Source of the DNA: CAYNST01 sp964641175
GTDB lineage: Bacteria > Pseudomonadota > Gammaproteobacteria > Pseudomonadales > Cellvibrionaceae
Length of the DNA: 8,068 bases
Direction: 5' to 3'
Assembly (NCBI GenBank): GCA_964641175.1
Contig: CAZXLJ010000135.1
Coordinates: 1-8,068 of the forward strand
Positions 1-6,442 of the stretch are shown piece by piece. The notes under the pieces were generated by a model. The model searched no databases. It was not told the DNA's origin and saw only the letters and a program-made list of their open reading frames with translations. Within the stretch, counting starts at the first letter, position 1, and every line of letters begins with the position of its first letter. A program made the position numbers and the translations under genes.

Positions 1-65
1 CGTCCGGTATCGCAGCGGCGCGCCACGGATATACTGGCTGTGGGTCACTGCTGAAGGCAGATCTC
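1..65. other. Undetermined edge sequence, possibly start of a gene running off the left edge
   Basis: These 65 bases lie outside the palindromic repeat. All frames are too short to judge. On the minus strand a GTG at 48 opens a frame of 16 codons (VTHSQYIRGAPLRYRT) that runs off the window. There is no clear Shine-Dalgarno in front of it, so this is only a possibility. Plus-strand frames also stay open for 17 or more codons. I assign no product. Confidence 0.15.
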
Positions 66-206
66 TAGAAGCTTTTCATAACTGCTGCACTCGCCGATAC
101 CGCGTTGAAAATGGCCTCAGACTGCTCATTTACTCCACGTAAACTCCGCGTCTCGGTCATTTTCGCCTTGTCTCGGCTTCGCTCGCGAGTTATGAAACAG
201 CTTCTA
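66..206. repeat. 141-bp imperfect palindromic element (MITE/REP-like dispersed repeat)
   Basis: The two ends are inverted copies: 66-83 (TAGAAGCTTTTCATAACT) against 188-206, which is its reverse complement with one extra C at 198. Further in, GAAAATG (107-113) pairs with CATTTTC (158-164). The centre is TTTAC (129-133) against GTAAA (139-143) around a 5-nt loop. All paired positions sum to 271 or 272, so the whole unit folds about one axis, with imperfect stretches such as the left GCCGATAC region against the right GTCTCGGC region. No coding potential is evident. The right tip is the TAG stop codon of the TonB-dependent receptor. I see no target-site duplication next to the tips. The shape suits a non-autonomous palindromic repeat of the kind scattered between genes in gammaproteobacteria, and a transcript across it could also act as a terminator. 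Its repeat status cannot be proved from a single copy. Confidence 0.7.
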
Positions 207-2156
207 AGGAGTCCAGGTCACACCCAGCAGGGCTTCGCGCTGAACGTAAATTCCGTTGGCGATACTTTCAAATTCGCGGTGTCGACCGTTTAGATTTCGA
301 CCAGTAACATGCAGCGATACCTGTTCATTGATTTTCCAGTTCAGGTGCGAGTCAATGGCGGTGTAGGCGGGCACATCAAATGTATGCAGCCGGCCCACCC
401 GTCGCAGGTGCAAATCCAGAAGCAGATGATCACCCAATTGGCTGGTGGATTTTAAGGAATAGAGCGAATGGGGATCATTGGCCAAAGTATCATTGTTTAC
501 GCCGACCGGGTCGGTACTGTCAGGACGCAGGCGCAAATCCTTTTCCAGAAGGGACGCGCCACCGCTTAATTGCCAGCGCGGAGTTATCTGATAGCTGCCC
601 CATAATCCCAGGCCGTAGGCTTTACCTTCAATTTTGTTTTCGATCTCAACCGGGACATTGCTGCCGCTGCGCAGCTTGTCCCAGTCGTGGTAGAAGGCCG
701 TCAACGAATAAATTATTTTATCGGAGTGTTTGGCGCGGTAACCCAGTTCGGCTACCTTGGCAACCTCCGACTCGAAATTTGGACCTCCGACAACAACCGA
801 ATTGGGTGGAGCCGGGAAATAGACATCGCGATCCACCCGCGAGGGTGCGCGGACTGCACGAGACAGCGAAGTCCACACCAGTTGATCCTCCGAAAGCTTC
901 CATGCGAAACGGATATTGGGCAAGTACTCGGTGCCAGTGTAACTGTTGTGTTCCGCGCGCAGCCCCAACGTCGCTTCGAGTTTGGAATGCAGTTTAATGT
1001 GATCCTGCACATAGACATTGGTCCAGTTCAGCACGCGCCGGTCCGGAACGAAGGTTGCCAGGAATCCTGGCTCGACGTGATCCTTCGAATGCCGGTAACC
1101 CGCGCCCCAGAGTATGTGGTGACGCTGCAGAGGTATGCTGTGCTGGAAATCGAGGTCGATGATACTTGCGCGGGGCTGAAACAGAAACTGATCGTTGCGT
1201 TCAGTGTGGTCGACATAGCCTTGCAACCGGATACCGCCCCCACCATCCATGCGTCGGCTCCACCGGGCGAGAATGTTGGCTCCAGACCACTCCATTGCGC
1301 GGAAATCAATATCCGCAAAAACGCCCCGGTTCTGGTTGCGGCCTTCATAGACATCACCTTGTACGGTGATCTGGTCAGTTTCCGCTGCATCTTGCCAGTC
1401 ATAGCGAAATCCTAGCTGATGCCTTTCCATTTCATCCAGAATACTGCTGCCATCCTCACGGACGTTGTGATCGGCGTGCACCGTCTTGGCATACACGCGG
1501 AAGTGCCCGAATTCTCCGGCGCCACCCCCATAGCGCATTTCCGCACTGCGCTCCCTGTTGCCGTTTTGTGCGGTTAGTCGCAAACCCTGGGTGTCGGCGG
1601 CTTTGCGGGTAACGATGTTGATCACACCATTGACCGCGTTTGAACCCCACATGGTGGCGCCCGGCCCGCTGACCACTTCAATGCGCTCGATGTCCGCGAG
1701 GAAATAATCCTGTTGATCCCAAAAAACCCCTGAAAAAAGCGGCGTATACAACGTGCGGCCATCCAGCAGTACCAGCAGCTTGTTGGAGACCGATGCGTTG
1801 AATCCGCGGGCACTGATGGCGTAATGACCGCTGTTTACCTGGGCCACGTGAAGATTCGGCGCTTGCCGTAGAATCTGTGGCAAGCTGGTGGCGCCGGAAT
1901 TAACTATATCCTTTCGGGTAATCACATAAATCGCAGCGGGCGCATCGGGCAGGGACTGTTCGCGGCGGGAAACCGTGCTGATCTTCAACTCCAGCAGTTC
2001 TTCGAGGCTCAATTGCAGAAGTTCCTGCTGACGGGCCTGTGTGAGCGCGGGCAGGACGCCGAAGGCGAGCAGACCCAATGAAAGCGATCGAGCCACCCAA
2101 CGGCCTCTGTATGGTGCACGCGTTCTCCAGTTAAGGAGCTTTCGGTTCTTCGCCAT
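204..2156 (-). CDS. TonB-dependent outer-membrane receptor (plug + beta-barrel)
   Basis: A 650-aa receptor predicted to import a scarce ligand across the outer membrane using TonB-ExbBD energy. Residues 1-41 form a signal peptide with an unusually long basic n-region, a hydrophobic core (LSLGLLAFGVLPAL) and likely cleavage after TQA. Then comes a LSLEELLELKISTVSRRE stretch typical of the mature N-terminus, with a TonB-box-like segment near 58-62. The plug spans about 65-187, with hallmarks APAAIYVITRKDI, ISARGFN (114-120), LLVLLDGR (127-134), IERIEVVSGPGATMWG (156-171) and NAVNGVINIVT (173-183). The barrel spans about 190-650. ATG 2156 is chosen because AAGG lies 6 nt upstream; a GTG at codon 21 is a weaker alternative. 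The plug resembles the large BtuB/CirA-like group often encoded near YfiR-type and signalling genes, but the ligand cannot be read from the sequence. Oddity: the protein ends GVTWTP, two residues past the usual aromatic terminus, and its stop codon belongs to the palindromic repeat. Confidence 0.96.
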   Translation of the reverse strand: MAKNRKLLNWRTRAPYRGRWVARSLSLGLLAFGVLPALTQARQQELLQLSLEELLELKISTVSRREQSLPDAPAAIYVITRKDIVNSGATSLPQILRQAPNLHVAQVNSGHYAISARGFNASVSNKLLVLLDGRTLYTPLFSGVFWDQQDYFLADIERIEVVSGPGATMWGSNAVNGVINIVTRKAADTQGLRLTAQNGNRERSAEMRYGGGAGEFGHFRVYAKTVHADHNVREDGSSILDEMERHQLGFRYDWQDAAETDQITVQGDVYEGRNQNRGVFADIDFRAMEWSGANILARWSRRMDGGGGIRLQGYVDHTERNDQFLFQPRASIIDLDFQHSIPLQRHHILWGAGYRHSKDHVEPGFLATFVPDRRVLNWTNVYVQDHIKLHSKLEATLGLRAEHNSYTGTEYLPNIRFAWKLSEDQLVWTSLSRAVRAPSRVDRDVYFPAPPNSVVVGGPNFESEVAKVAELGYRAKHSDKIIYSLTAFYHDWDKLRSGSNVPVEIENKIEGKAYGLGLWGSYQITPRWQLSGGASLLEKDLRLRPDSTDPVGVNNDTLANDPHSLYSLKSTSQLGDHLLLDLHLRRVGRLHTFDVPAYTAIDSHLNWKINEQVSLHVTGRNLNGRHREFESIANGIYVQREALLGVTWTP

Positions 2157-2220
2157 TATTAGCCTTATGGTTGCGCGAGGTGGTCAGCGATTCACCCAAA
2201 CCGCAAATCCGGTGGAAGGG

Positions 2221-2235
2221 CTGGACACCGTCCAG
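2221..2235 (-). promoter_or_regulatory. Small hairpin in the leader of the TonB-dependent receptor gene
   Basis: CTGGAC (2221-2226) and GTCCAG (2230-2235) form a perfect 6-bp stem with a 3-nt loop. It lies 65 nt upstream of the receptor start codon, inside the predicted leader. No U-tract follows on either strand, so it is not a simple terminator. I could not match it to a known riboswitch, and no cobalamin-box-like sequence is evident nearby. Confidence 0.35.
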
Positions 2236-2285
2236 ATTCCAACCGGTAATAACAAGTTTAGGACTTCCTGATGGCGGGCTTCATA

Positions 2286-2291
2286 ATTATA
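2286..2291 (-). promoter_or_regulatory. Candidate -10 box for the TonB-dependent receptor gene
   Basis: Read on the minus strand this is a perfect TATAAT. At 17 bp spacing the -35 position reads TATAGA, only 3 of 6 matches to TTGACA, so an activator or another sigma factor may be needed. Transcription from here would give a leader of about 120 nt before the ATG at 2156. It lies about 55 bp past the stop of the upstream RHH gene, which supports independent transcription of the receptor. Confidence 0.4.
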
Positions 2292-2320
2292 TGGCGTTTG
2301 CTTTCTTCTCTATATGAAGA

Positions 2321-2338
2321 CGGGTAATAACGCACCCG
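2321..2338 (-). terminator. Weak hairpin just past the RHH gene
   Basis: CGGGT (2321-2325) and ACCCG (2334-2338) form a 5-bp GC-rich stem with an 8-nt loop, starting 8 nt after the RHH stop codon. On the minus strand it is followed by TCTTCATATAG, which is only moderately T-rich. It could attenuate transcription of the RHH gene before the receptor promoter. It is short, so this is a weak call. Confidence 0.3.
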
Positions 2339-2345
2339 ATGCTGT

Positions 2346-2588
2346 TTACAGCTTGGCGATCGCCTCCGAGATGGCCGCATTCAGATATTTTTCCGGAAGG
2401 ATTGCATTGAGGCTCTTGGTGCGCAACTGCGCCGAGCTCGGCATGGCCGGCTGCTGCCTGGCCGCTTCCAGTGCCGTATGCAGACTTACCAGAATTTCGT
2501 GGTTCATATTACGGCGGTTTTTTTGGGCAGAATGGACCAGTGCTTGATACAGGTCTTCAGGAATATTGGTGATAGTGATGCAGCGCAT
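2346..2588 (-). CDS. FitA/Arc-like ribbon-helix-helix DNA-binding protein (orphan antitoxin-like)
   Basis: An 80-aa protein. The N-terminal half fits a ribbon-helix-helix fold: strand RCITITNIP (2-10), first helix EDLYQALVHSAQKN (11-24), then the RNMNHEILVSLHTALEA helix (26-42). The strand-NIPEDLYQAL pattern followed by a turn and an EI/V-rich helix is characteristic of FitA-type antitoxins of VapBC/FitAB modules. RHH proteins dimerise and bind DNA with the paired strands. The C-terminal half (about 45-80, PSSAQLRTKSLNAILPEKYL...) is where a toxin-binding segment would lie. ATG 2588 is preferred over an upstream ATG at 2636 because GAGAG lies 7 nt before it and the fold starts at once. No PIN-domain toxin frame is present on either side, so it is either an orphan antitoxin or a stand-alone regulator. 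It is separated by 189 bp from the receptor gene. Confidence 0.75.
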   Translation of the reverse strand: MRCITITNIPEDLYQALVHSAQKNRRNMNHEILVSLHTALEAARQQPAMPSSAQLRTKSLNAILPEKYLNAAISEAIAKL

Positions 2589-3015
2589 TGGATTTCTCTC
2601 GCGGAACATTCGTGCAGGCGGGCCTTTTGGGCGCACCGTGTATGTGCCCGCCGGATGGGTGAAATAACAGCCGGGGACGGCGCCAGATCAAGGCGCGAAT
2701 TGGTAACACATGGTCCAAGGTTGTCACGGGCGGGTCAAGGGCTACTTTAATTTCTCCGATTTTCTGAAGAACCGTGTCGGTACTGCCAGCGTTTGCTGAC
2801 AGCGGCTTCTCTCGACAGAAAATGTCCGCTCAAACGTTTTTCCGTTTGTTGATGTGACGAACCTAACATTGGCTTAAAAGTACGTATTTTTACGTATGGA
2901 CCCTCTTTTCCTCCAGCCAATACAGTGAACATCGCCCGCAGGCCAGCGGTTTTTCACTCACCGATGCAGCATCCGGTTGGTTCTGCTCAATGTAAGAACT
3001 AGATTGTGAGGAAGC
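2589..3015. other. 427-bp non-coding region between divergent genes
   Basis: This region separates the leftward RHH gene from the rightward exported-protein gene. No frame in it looks coding. It holds a GC-rich inverted repeat GGCGGGC (2617-2623) / GCCCGCC (2646-2652) in the RHH leader, a CAAACG (2831-2836) / CGTTTG (2843-2848) repeat around a T-rich loop, and the TACGTA pair at 2881-2896. AT content rises between about 2820 and 2900, as expected of a regulatory segment. I found no sigma70 promoter pair good enough to call for either gene. Confidence 0.5.
2881..2896. promoter_or_regulatory. TACGTA-TTTT-TACGTA operator-like site
   Basis: Two perfect TACGTA hexamers, each itself a palindrome, are separated by TTTT. 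The 16 bp can be parsed as two inverted heptamers TACGTAT and TACGTAA with a 2-bp centre. That is the 7-2-7 geometry known for NarL/FixJ-family response regulators, whose heptamer is TACYYMT; the G at position 4 departs from that consensus. The site lies 135 bp upstream of the exported-protein start and 293 bp upstream of the RHH start. The binding protein is unknown and its coding gene is not in the window. Confidence 0.45.
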
Positions 3016-3626
3016 ATGAATATTTCAAGCCTGAAAATGGCCCTGGCGGCCATCGCCTGCTCTATCCCCAGGCGATGGATCTTTTGCAGACCTCCGCCGA
3101 GGAGATCTCCACGGACGAGAAAAAAGTACGTCCCTCGAACTTCGCTTTTAACAGTGACCAGTTCTTCTTCGAGCTGTTCACCAGTGAAGAAGATCCTGAC
3201 CCGGAAGCGGAACTGACCTTGACCGTTCTATTCGACGATACCGACGGGGAGCAGAAGCATGTCGATCTTTCTTATACGGTGAGCGAGCTTCTCCAGCAAG
3301 GCGAGTCGCAGATCAAATCCGCTGCAATGGCGACCCGGCTCGCTCAGCTGGTAAAGGGGGATCTTGACTGTGAAGCGGTATTGAACAGCGATCTTTACAG
3401 GCAGGAATCCGAGGCCGACATATTCGTCGAATACCAGAACGCCATTAAGCGCTTCTGCGGATATGGCGTGCGTCCTCCGAGCTCATCGACCACCAGCACA
3501 AGTTCCAGTTCAAGTTCAGGTTCAGTCGCCAGCTCGAGTTCGAGTTCGAGTTCGAGTTCAAGTGCCAGTTCGGGATCGAGCGCCAGTTCGAGTTCAAGCT
3601 CGGGTTTGCTGAAACCTGTATTGTGA
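3016..3626 (+). CDS. Exported poly-serine-tailed protein of unknown function, with an apparent 1-nt frameshift near its start
   Basis: ATG 3016 follows a GAGGA Shine-Dalgarno and opens with MNISSLKMALAAIACSIP, a clear signal peptide, but this frame then becomes a nonsensical Arg/Pro-rich run and stops at 3216. From about 3069 the frame one base away encodes the protein body: QAMDLLQTSAEEIST... A C4 run (3066-3069) sits at the junction. One more C would give a continuous signal peptide ending IPQA followed by MDLLQT, about 203 aa in all. As printed, the body can be reached only from GTG 3006, which gives an implausible N-terminus without a signal peptide, or from ATG 3075 (183 aa, cytosolic). 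The body is acidic and globular over about 110 residues, with a beta-rich patch (ELTLTVLFDD) and two Cys residues (DCEA, RFCGY). Then come about 45 Ser-rich residues with some Ala, Gly and Thr, ending GLLKPVL. I recognise no family. Poly-Ser normally links domains in secreted enzymes, so finding it at the end suggests a lost domain or a spacer. Confidence 0.6.
3066..3069 (+). other. C4 run at the frame junction of the exported protein
   Basis: Upstream of this run the signal-peptide frame (phase of 3016) looks coding. Downstream the phase of 3006/3075 looks coding. Adding one C restores one continuous reading frame with a signal peptide. It may be a sequencing error, a real inactivating deletion, or slippage. 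Four bases is short for a phase-variable tract. Confidence 0.5.
3478..3606 (+). repeat. Serine-codon-rich low-complexity tract with AGTTCG tandem hexamers
   Basis: The tract encodes the Ser-rich tail using mixed AGC/AGT/TCG/TCA codons. Within it AGTTCG repeats three times in tandem (3537-3554), followed by the variant AGTTCA (3555-3560), and related units recur at about 3585-3600. Each hexamer adds two serines without changing the frame, so copy number can vary between strains without breaking the gene. Confidence 0.75.
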
Positions 3627-3645
3627 TTTTGAAGTAAACCGGTTC

Positions 3646-3662
3646 GGCAAATTTGCCTTTTT
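3646..3662 (+). terminator. Short hairpin plus T5 after the exported-protein gene
   Basis: GGCAAATTTGCC (3646-3657) is a perfect 12-bp palindrome. It can fold as a 4-bp stem with an AATT loop, followed at once by TTTTT (3658-3662). It lies 20 nt past the stop codon of the rightward gene. The stem is short, so termination may be inefficient. Confidence 0.45.
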
Positions 3663-3674
3663 ACTGAAATACAA

Positions 3675-3711
3675 ACGGCATCAACGGGTGTTCTGCAATT
3701 CGTTGATGCCG
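3675..3711 (-). terminator. Strong hairpin terminator between convergent genes
   Basis: CGGCATCAACG (3676-3686) and CGTTGATGCCG (3701-3711) form a perfect 11-bp stem around a 14-nt loop. On the minus strand it is followed by the T-rich TTTGTATTTC, fitting an intrinsic terminator for the leftward propeller-protein gene, whose stop codon lies about 50 nt upstream. On the plus strand no T-run follows, but the stem would also hinder readthrough from the exported-protein gene. Confidence 0.6.
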
Positions 3712-3763
3712 GATTGTCGTAGAGCTATGTCACCTGATCGCACCGGAACTCACGGAACCGCCC

Positions 3764-6442
3764 TCAGTCTTCCTCCTCACATTCCGCAACACTTGGCCGC
3801 AAGGCGGTGACTTTGTTCGCACCGAATTCGGCTACGAAAATATCCCCGCGGGCGTTCTGCATCAATGTCAGTGGGTCATTGAGGTTGGTGATGAGGCTGG
3901 AAATGCCCACTACGCTGCGGCCGTCTTCGCTCAGTTGTACCCGCGTTACATCATCACCCACGGAATAGTTGGTGTAGAGAAGATTGTGCTGCAGTTTGCC
4001 GCAGGCGGCGTTGCTGGTGTATTCGATGATGCCGTTGACGGAGCGGTGATCGCCGAGATCCAGCAGCGGAAAGCGGTAATTGGACAAGGGTCCAACACCC
4101 TGAATCTGGCCACTTTTGAACACGCATTCATTGCGTGAAGGATTGGGGTGGCCGTAGTAAGCGCCTTCCTCAATCAGCAGAAGCAGATCCGGCTGGGTGC
4201 CGGGATTGCCGCCGCCCTGAAAGAACGGTCGGTGATCGCCCAGACCATCACAGGGGGGCGAGGCGGAGGGAGGCACGGCGCCTGTCACGCCGAGACCGTT
4301 ATCCGTCGCATACATCAGGCCATTACTGTGGAAAACGATTCCGTAGCTGTTGCGCAAACCGGTCGCGTACAGGTGTACATCGCAGCCAGGATCGCCGGTG
4401 AACGGATCCTGAGCGTCCGCATAACACGCGCCGTTGAAGAAGGGATTGAGCACATCCGCCACCACAATGGCTGCGGACAGAGGTTGTTCTGCGCGGTCGC
4501 CGAATTCGGTCTCGGCAGCGGTGACCGAACCGGCTCCGGTGTTGCCGCCGACTGGAATATAGAGGCGCTGATCCGGCCCGAAGCGCAGCTCGTTGGTGGC
4601 GTGATTGGCATAGGCGCGCGGCAGACCGGTAACGACATTTTCAATCTCGGAGAAACCTTGACCGTGAATATGACTGATCACGCCTGAGTTGAGGTCGCCC
4701 GCGGACGTTGACGGACTCGAATGGGCCACCCAGATATGGACATCGTCGGCACTCGATTCAGGTCCGATGGTGAGCCCGAGGGTCATGCGGCGGCCCTGAT
4801 CCTGCACCAGTGTCTTGATGATTTCATCGTCAATGACATTCAGCTCGCTGTCATAGGTCAAGGCGTGAATGGTTCCGAACAGTTCGGCAACATAAAGGCG
4901 GTTATCCGGTCCCCAGAACATGCTGGTGGGGAAAGGTACCGAGTGGGATACCCGGGAAAATTCAATGTCGGATACTTCGCTCGGACGTTCCGCCGCAGTG
5001 ACCCTGAAATAATCGAATTCCCAATCCACCGCGGCCGGCCCCAGCCGGTGGGTCGCAAATATTCCGGCGAAACTGCGGGTGCCGATCTCCGGGTCCAGGC
5101 CGGCGGCGTCAAAGCTGAAAAATTCCTCCGGCAATGAATAAACACCGAGTGACTGGAAAATACCTTCGCCGATAATGTACTGCGCATCGACTGTCAGCTC
5201 GAACGGATTGATCACCAGACGCAGCTGGATGTCCTGGTCTGTCAGGCTCGGCAATTTTTTAGTGAAACGAAATTCATCCGCGCCGGCAGATTCCCCGAGG
5301 TATTCCAGTTGCAGCTGGCCGTTGGTGTCGATGACCACCAGCTTGACGTAATGATCTTCGTCCATGCCGAACCAAAGGCCAGCCTGTTCGAATCTGTTGG
5401 CGGTACCCACGCTGCGGGGTTGTTTGATGCGGGTGTCGATGACAGATATCTGGTTGGGCGCGGCGATGCCCACCCCGAGGGCATTTTCCAGATTATTGTT
5501 CTTGCCATACTGAATGCCGGGGGAGGTATGAATTTTTAAAGTGCCCCGTTCGGGATCGACCAGCAGGTTTGCCGGCGCGTAACCGGTTCCGTGGGTCGGT
5601 GAGTCGAAATAGGTGAAGCCGGTCCCCAGGCCGTTGCCGTCAACCAGGTGGCCGCGCTCGCTATCGAATTCCAGTAGCCAAGGCAGGTCCACCCGTATTT
5701 CACTGCAAATTACCGGCGCGCAACGGTCTTCGCCACCGCTCACGGTTAAGGTCACCGGCAGTTCTCCCCGCGTCTCACCGTCGATCTGCGCCGCGATGTT
5801 CGCGAAATACTGCCCCGGTGGCATCCCCGAGGTATCAACGCTTAACGTGATATCTCCGGGTACCGCGACGCTGCCGGCGGGCGCGGCAACCCAGGATTGA
5901 TCGGAGAAAAGACTTGCTGTCGCCATTGCGCCATCGTCCAGAGCGCCCAGGCTGGTCAGGACGGTAATGTCCTGTTGCAGGTCGGGCGCCATGGTCAGGC
6001 TGATCTGCGCCGGGGAGAAGTTGACCGGGGGATGTGCCGTCACCGAAAAGTCGGCGGTCAATCTCGATTTAGAGCCATCCAGATAATGCAGATCTGCCTG
6101 AATAGTGTGCGCACCCGGGCCGGCTTCAATAGCGGACCAGGGCTGGACCGCTCCATTGGCATCGCGGTCCCGGAAATCAAATGGTGGCTGTCCGTCGAAG
6201 CGGGCGGTGACTCCGTTCAGGCGGAAGTGCACGTAGTTCACGGCGTCATCGTCGGGAACAAAAATATACACGGGCCCGCTCAGGGCCGCGCCGTTTAACT
6301 GCTGGAATTCGGAGCGGGCATCTTCGGTACTCCAGAAAATCTGGGCGTCGACAAAAACAGGCAATAACAGTGCGGAGAATGCCAATGTCCGGGTGGTAAG
6401 TGAAGTGATGGTAGCGGCGGAACTGGAGAGATCTTTGAACAT
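3764..6442 (-). CDS. Exported multidomain protein with C-terminal glucose/sorbosone-dehydrogenase-like beta-propeller
   Basis: The protein is about 892 aa. ATG 6442 is preferred over ATG 6448 because AAGGAG lies 7 nt before it and only 1 nt before 6448. Numbering below is from the upstream ATG. A signal peptide (1-35) ends VDA before QIFWS. Residues 58-136 look like an Ig-like sandwich (GPVYIFVPDDDAVNYVHFRLNG). Residues 143-237 are a second sandwich of BACON type (FSPAQISLT..., MPPGQYFANIAAQ, LPVTLTVSGG). Residues 250-485 resemble a concanavalin/DUF1349-like domain (GLWFGMDEDHYVKLVV, WEFDYFRVTA). Residues 490-885 form the propeller, with repeated GPDNRLYVAE, NHATNELRFGPDQRLYIPVG (615-634), LYATGLRNSYGIVF and GDIFVAEFGANKV. 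In soluble PQQ sugar dehydrogenases a conserved His is the catalytic base; H616 or a neighbour is the candidate here. Six or more Cys suggest disulfides. The oxidised substrate, if any, is unknown. The tail ends acidic (ECEEED). It has its own promoter. Confidence 0.85.
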   Translation of the reverse strand: MFKDLSSSAATITSLTTRTLAFSALLLPVFVDAQIFWSTEDARSEFQQLNGAALSGPVYIFVPDDDAVNYVHFRLNGVTARFDGQPPFDFRDRDANGAVQPWSAIEAGPGAHTIQADLHYLDGSKSRLTADFSVTAHPPVNFSPAQISLTMAPDLQQDITVLTSLGALDDGAMATASLFSDQSWVAAPAGSVAVPGDITLSVDTSGMPPGQYFANIAAQIDGETRGELPVTLTVSGGEDRCAPVICSEIRVDLPWLLEFDSERGHLVDGNGLGTGFTYFDSPTHGTGYAPANLLVDPERGTLKIHTSPGIQYGKNNNLENALGVGIAAPNQISVIDTRIKQPRSVGTANRFEQAGLWFGMDEDHYVKLVVIDTNGQLQLEYLGESAGADEFRFTKKLPSLTDQDIQLRLVINPFELTVDAQYIIGEGIFQSLGVYSLPEEFFSFDAAGLDPEIGTRSFAGIFATHRLGPAAVDWEFDYFRVTAAERPSEVSDIEFSRVSHSVPFPTSMFWGPDNRLYVAELFGTIHALTYDSELNVIDDEIIKTLVQDQGRRMTLGLTIGPESSADDVHIWVAHSSPSTSAGDLNSGVISHIHGQGFSEIENVVTGLPRAYANHATNELRFGPDQRLYIPVGGNTGAGSVTAAETEFGDRAEQPLSAAIVVADVLNPFFNGACYADAQDPFTGDPGCDVHLYATGLRNSYGIVFHSNGLMYATDNGLGVTGAVPPSASPPCDGLGDHRPFFQGGGNPGTQPDLLLLIEEGAYYGHPNPSRNECVFKSGQIQGVGPLSNYRFPLLDLGDHRSVNGIIEYTSNAACGKLQHNLLYTNYSVGDDVTRVQLSEDGRSVVGISSLITNLNDPLTLMQNARGDIFVAEFGANKVTALRPSVAECEEED

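Noticed and set aside
687..1415. Long plus-strand frame (242 aa), plus a neighbouring one at 380-997 (205 aa)
   Set aside because: Both lie antisense inside the receptor gene, whose plug and barrel motifs are unambiguous. The translations lack any coherent domain or composition.
2157..2345. Cobalamin riboswitch ahead of the BtuB-like receptor
   Set aside because: No B12-box-like sequence is seen on the minus strand and the leader is too short for a full cobalamin riboswitch.
2589..2636. Upstream ATG at 2636 extending the RHH protein by 16 residues
   Set aside because: The extension (MRPKGPPARMFRERNP) is not part of the fold, while ATG 2588 has GAGAG at 7 nt and starts right at the DNA-binding strand.
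2747..2932. 61-aa minus-strand frame in the large intergenic gap
   Set aside because: Low-complexity basic composition, no clear ribosome-binding site and no motif. It also covers the symmetric regulatory-looking sites.
3531..3600. CRISPR-like or satellite array
   Set aside because: The repeats are 6-bp serine-codon units within a coding tail, with no spacers and no cas genes nearby.
4148..4687. Plus-strand frame of 179 aa inside the propeller gene
   Set aside because: It is antisense to conserved propeller repeats, and no ribosome site or recognisable motif supports it.
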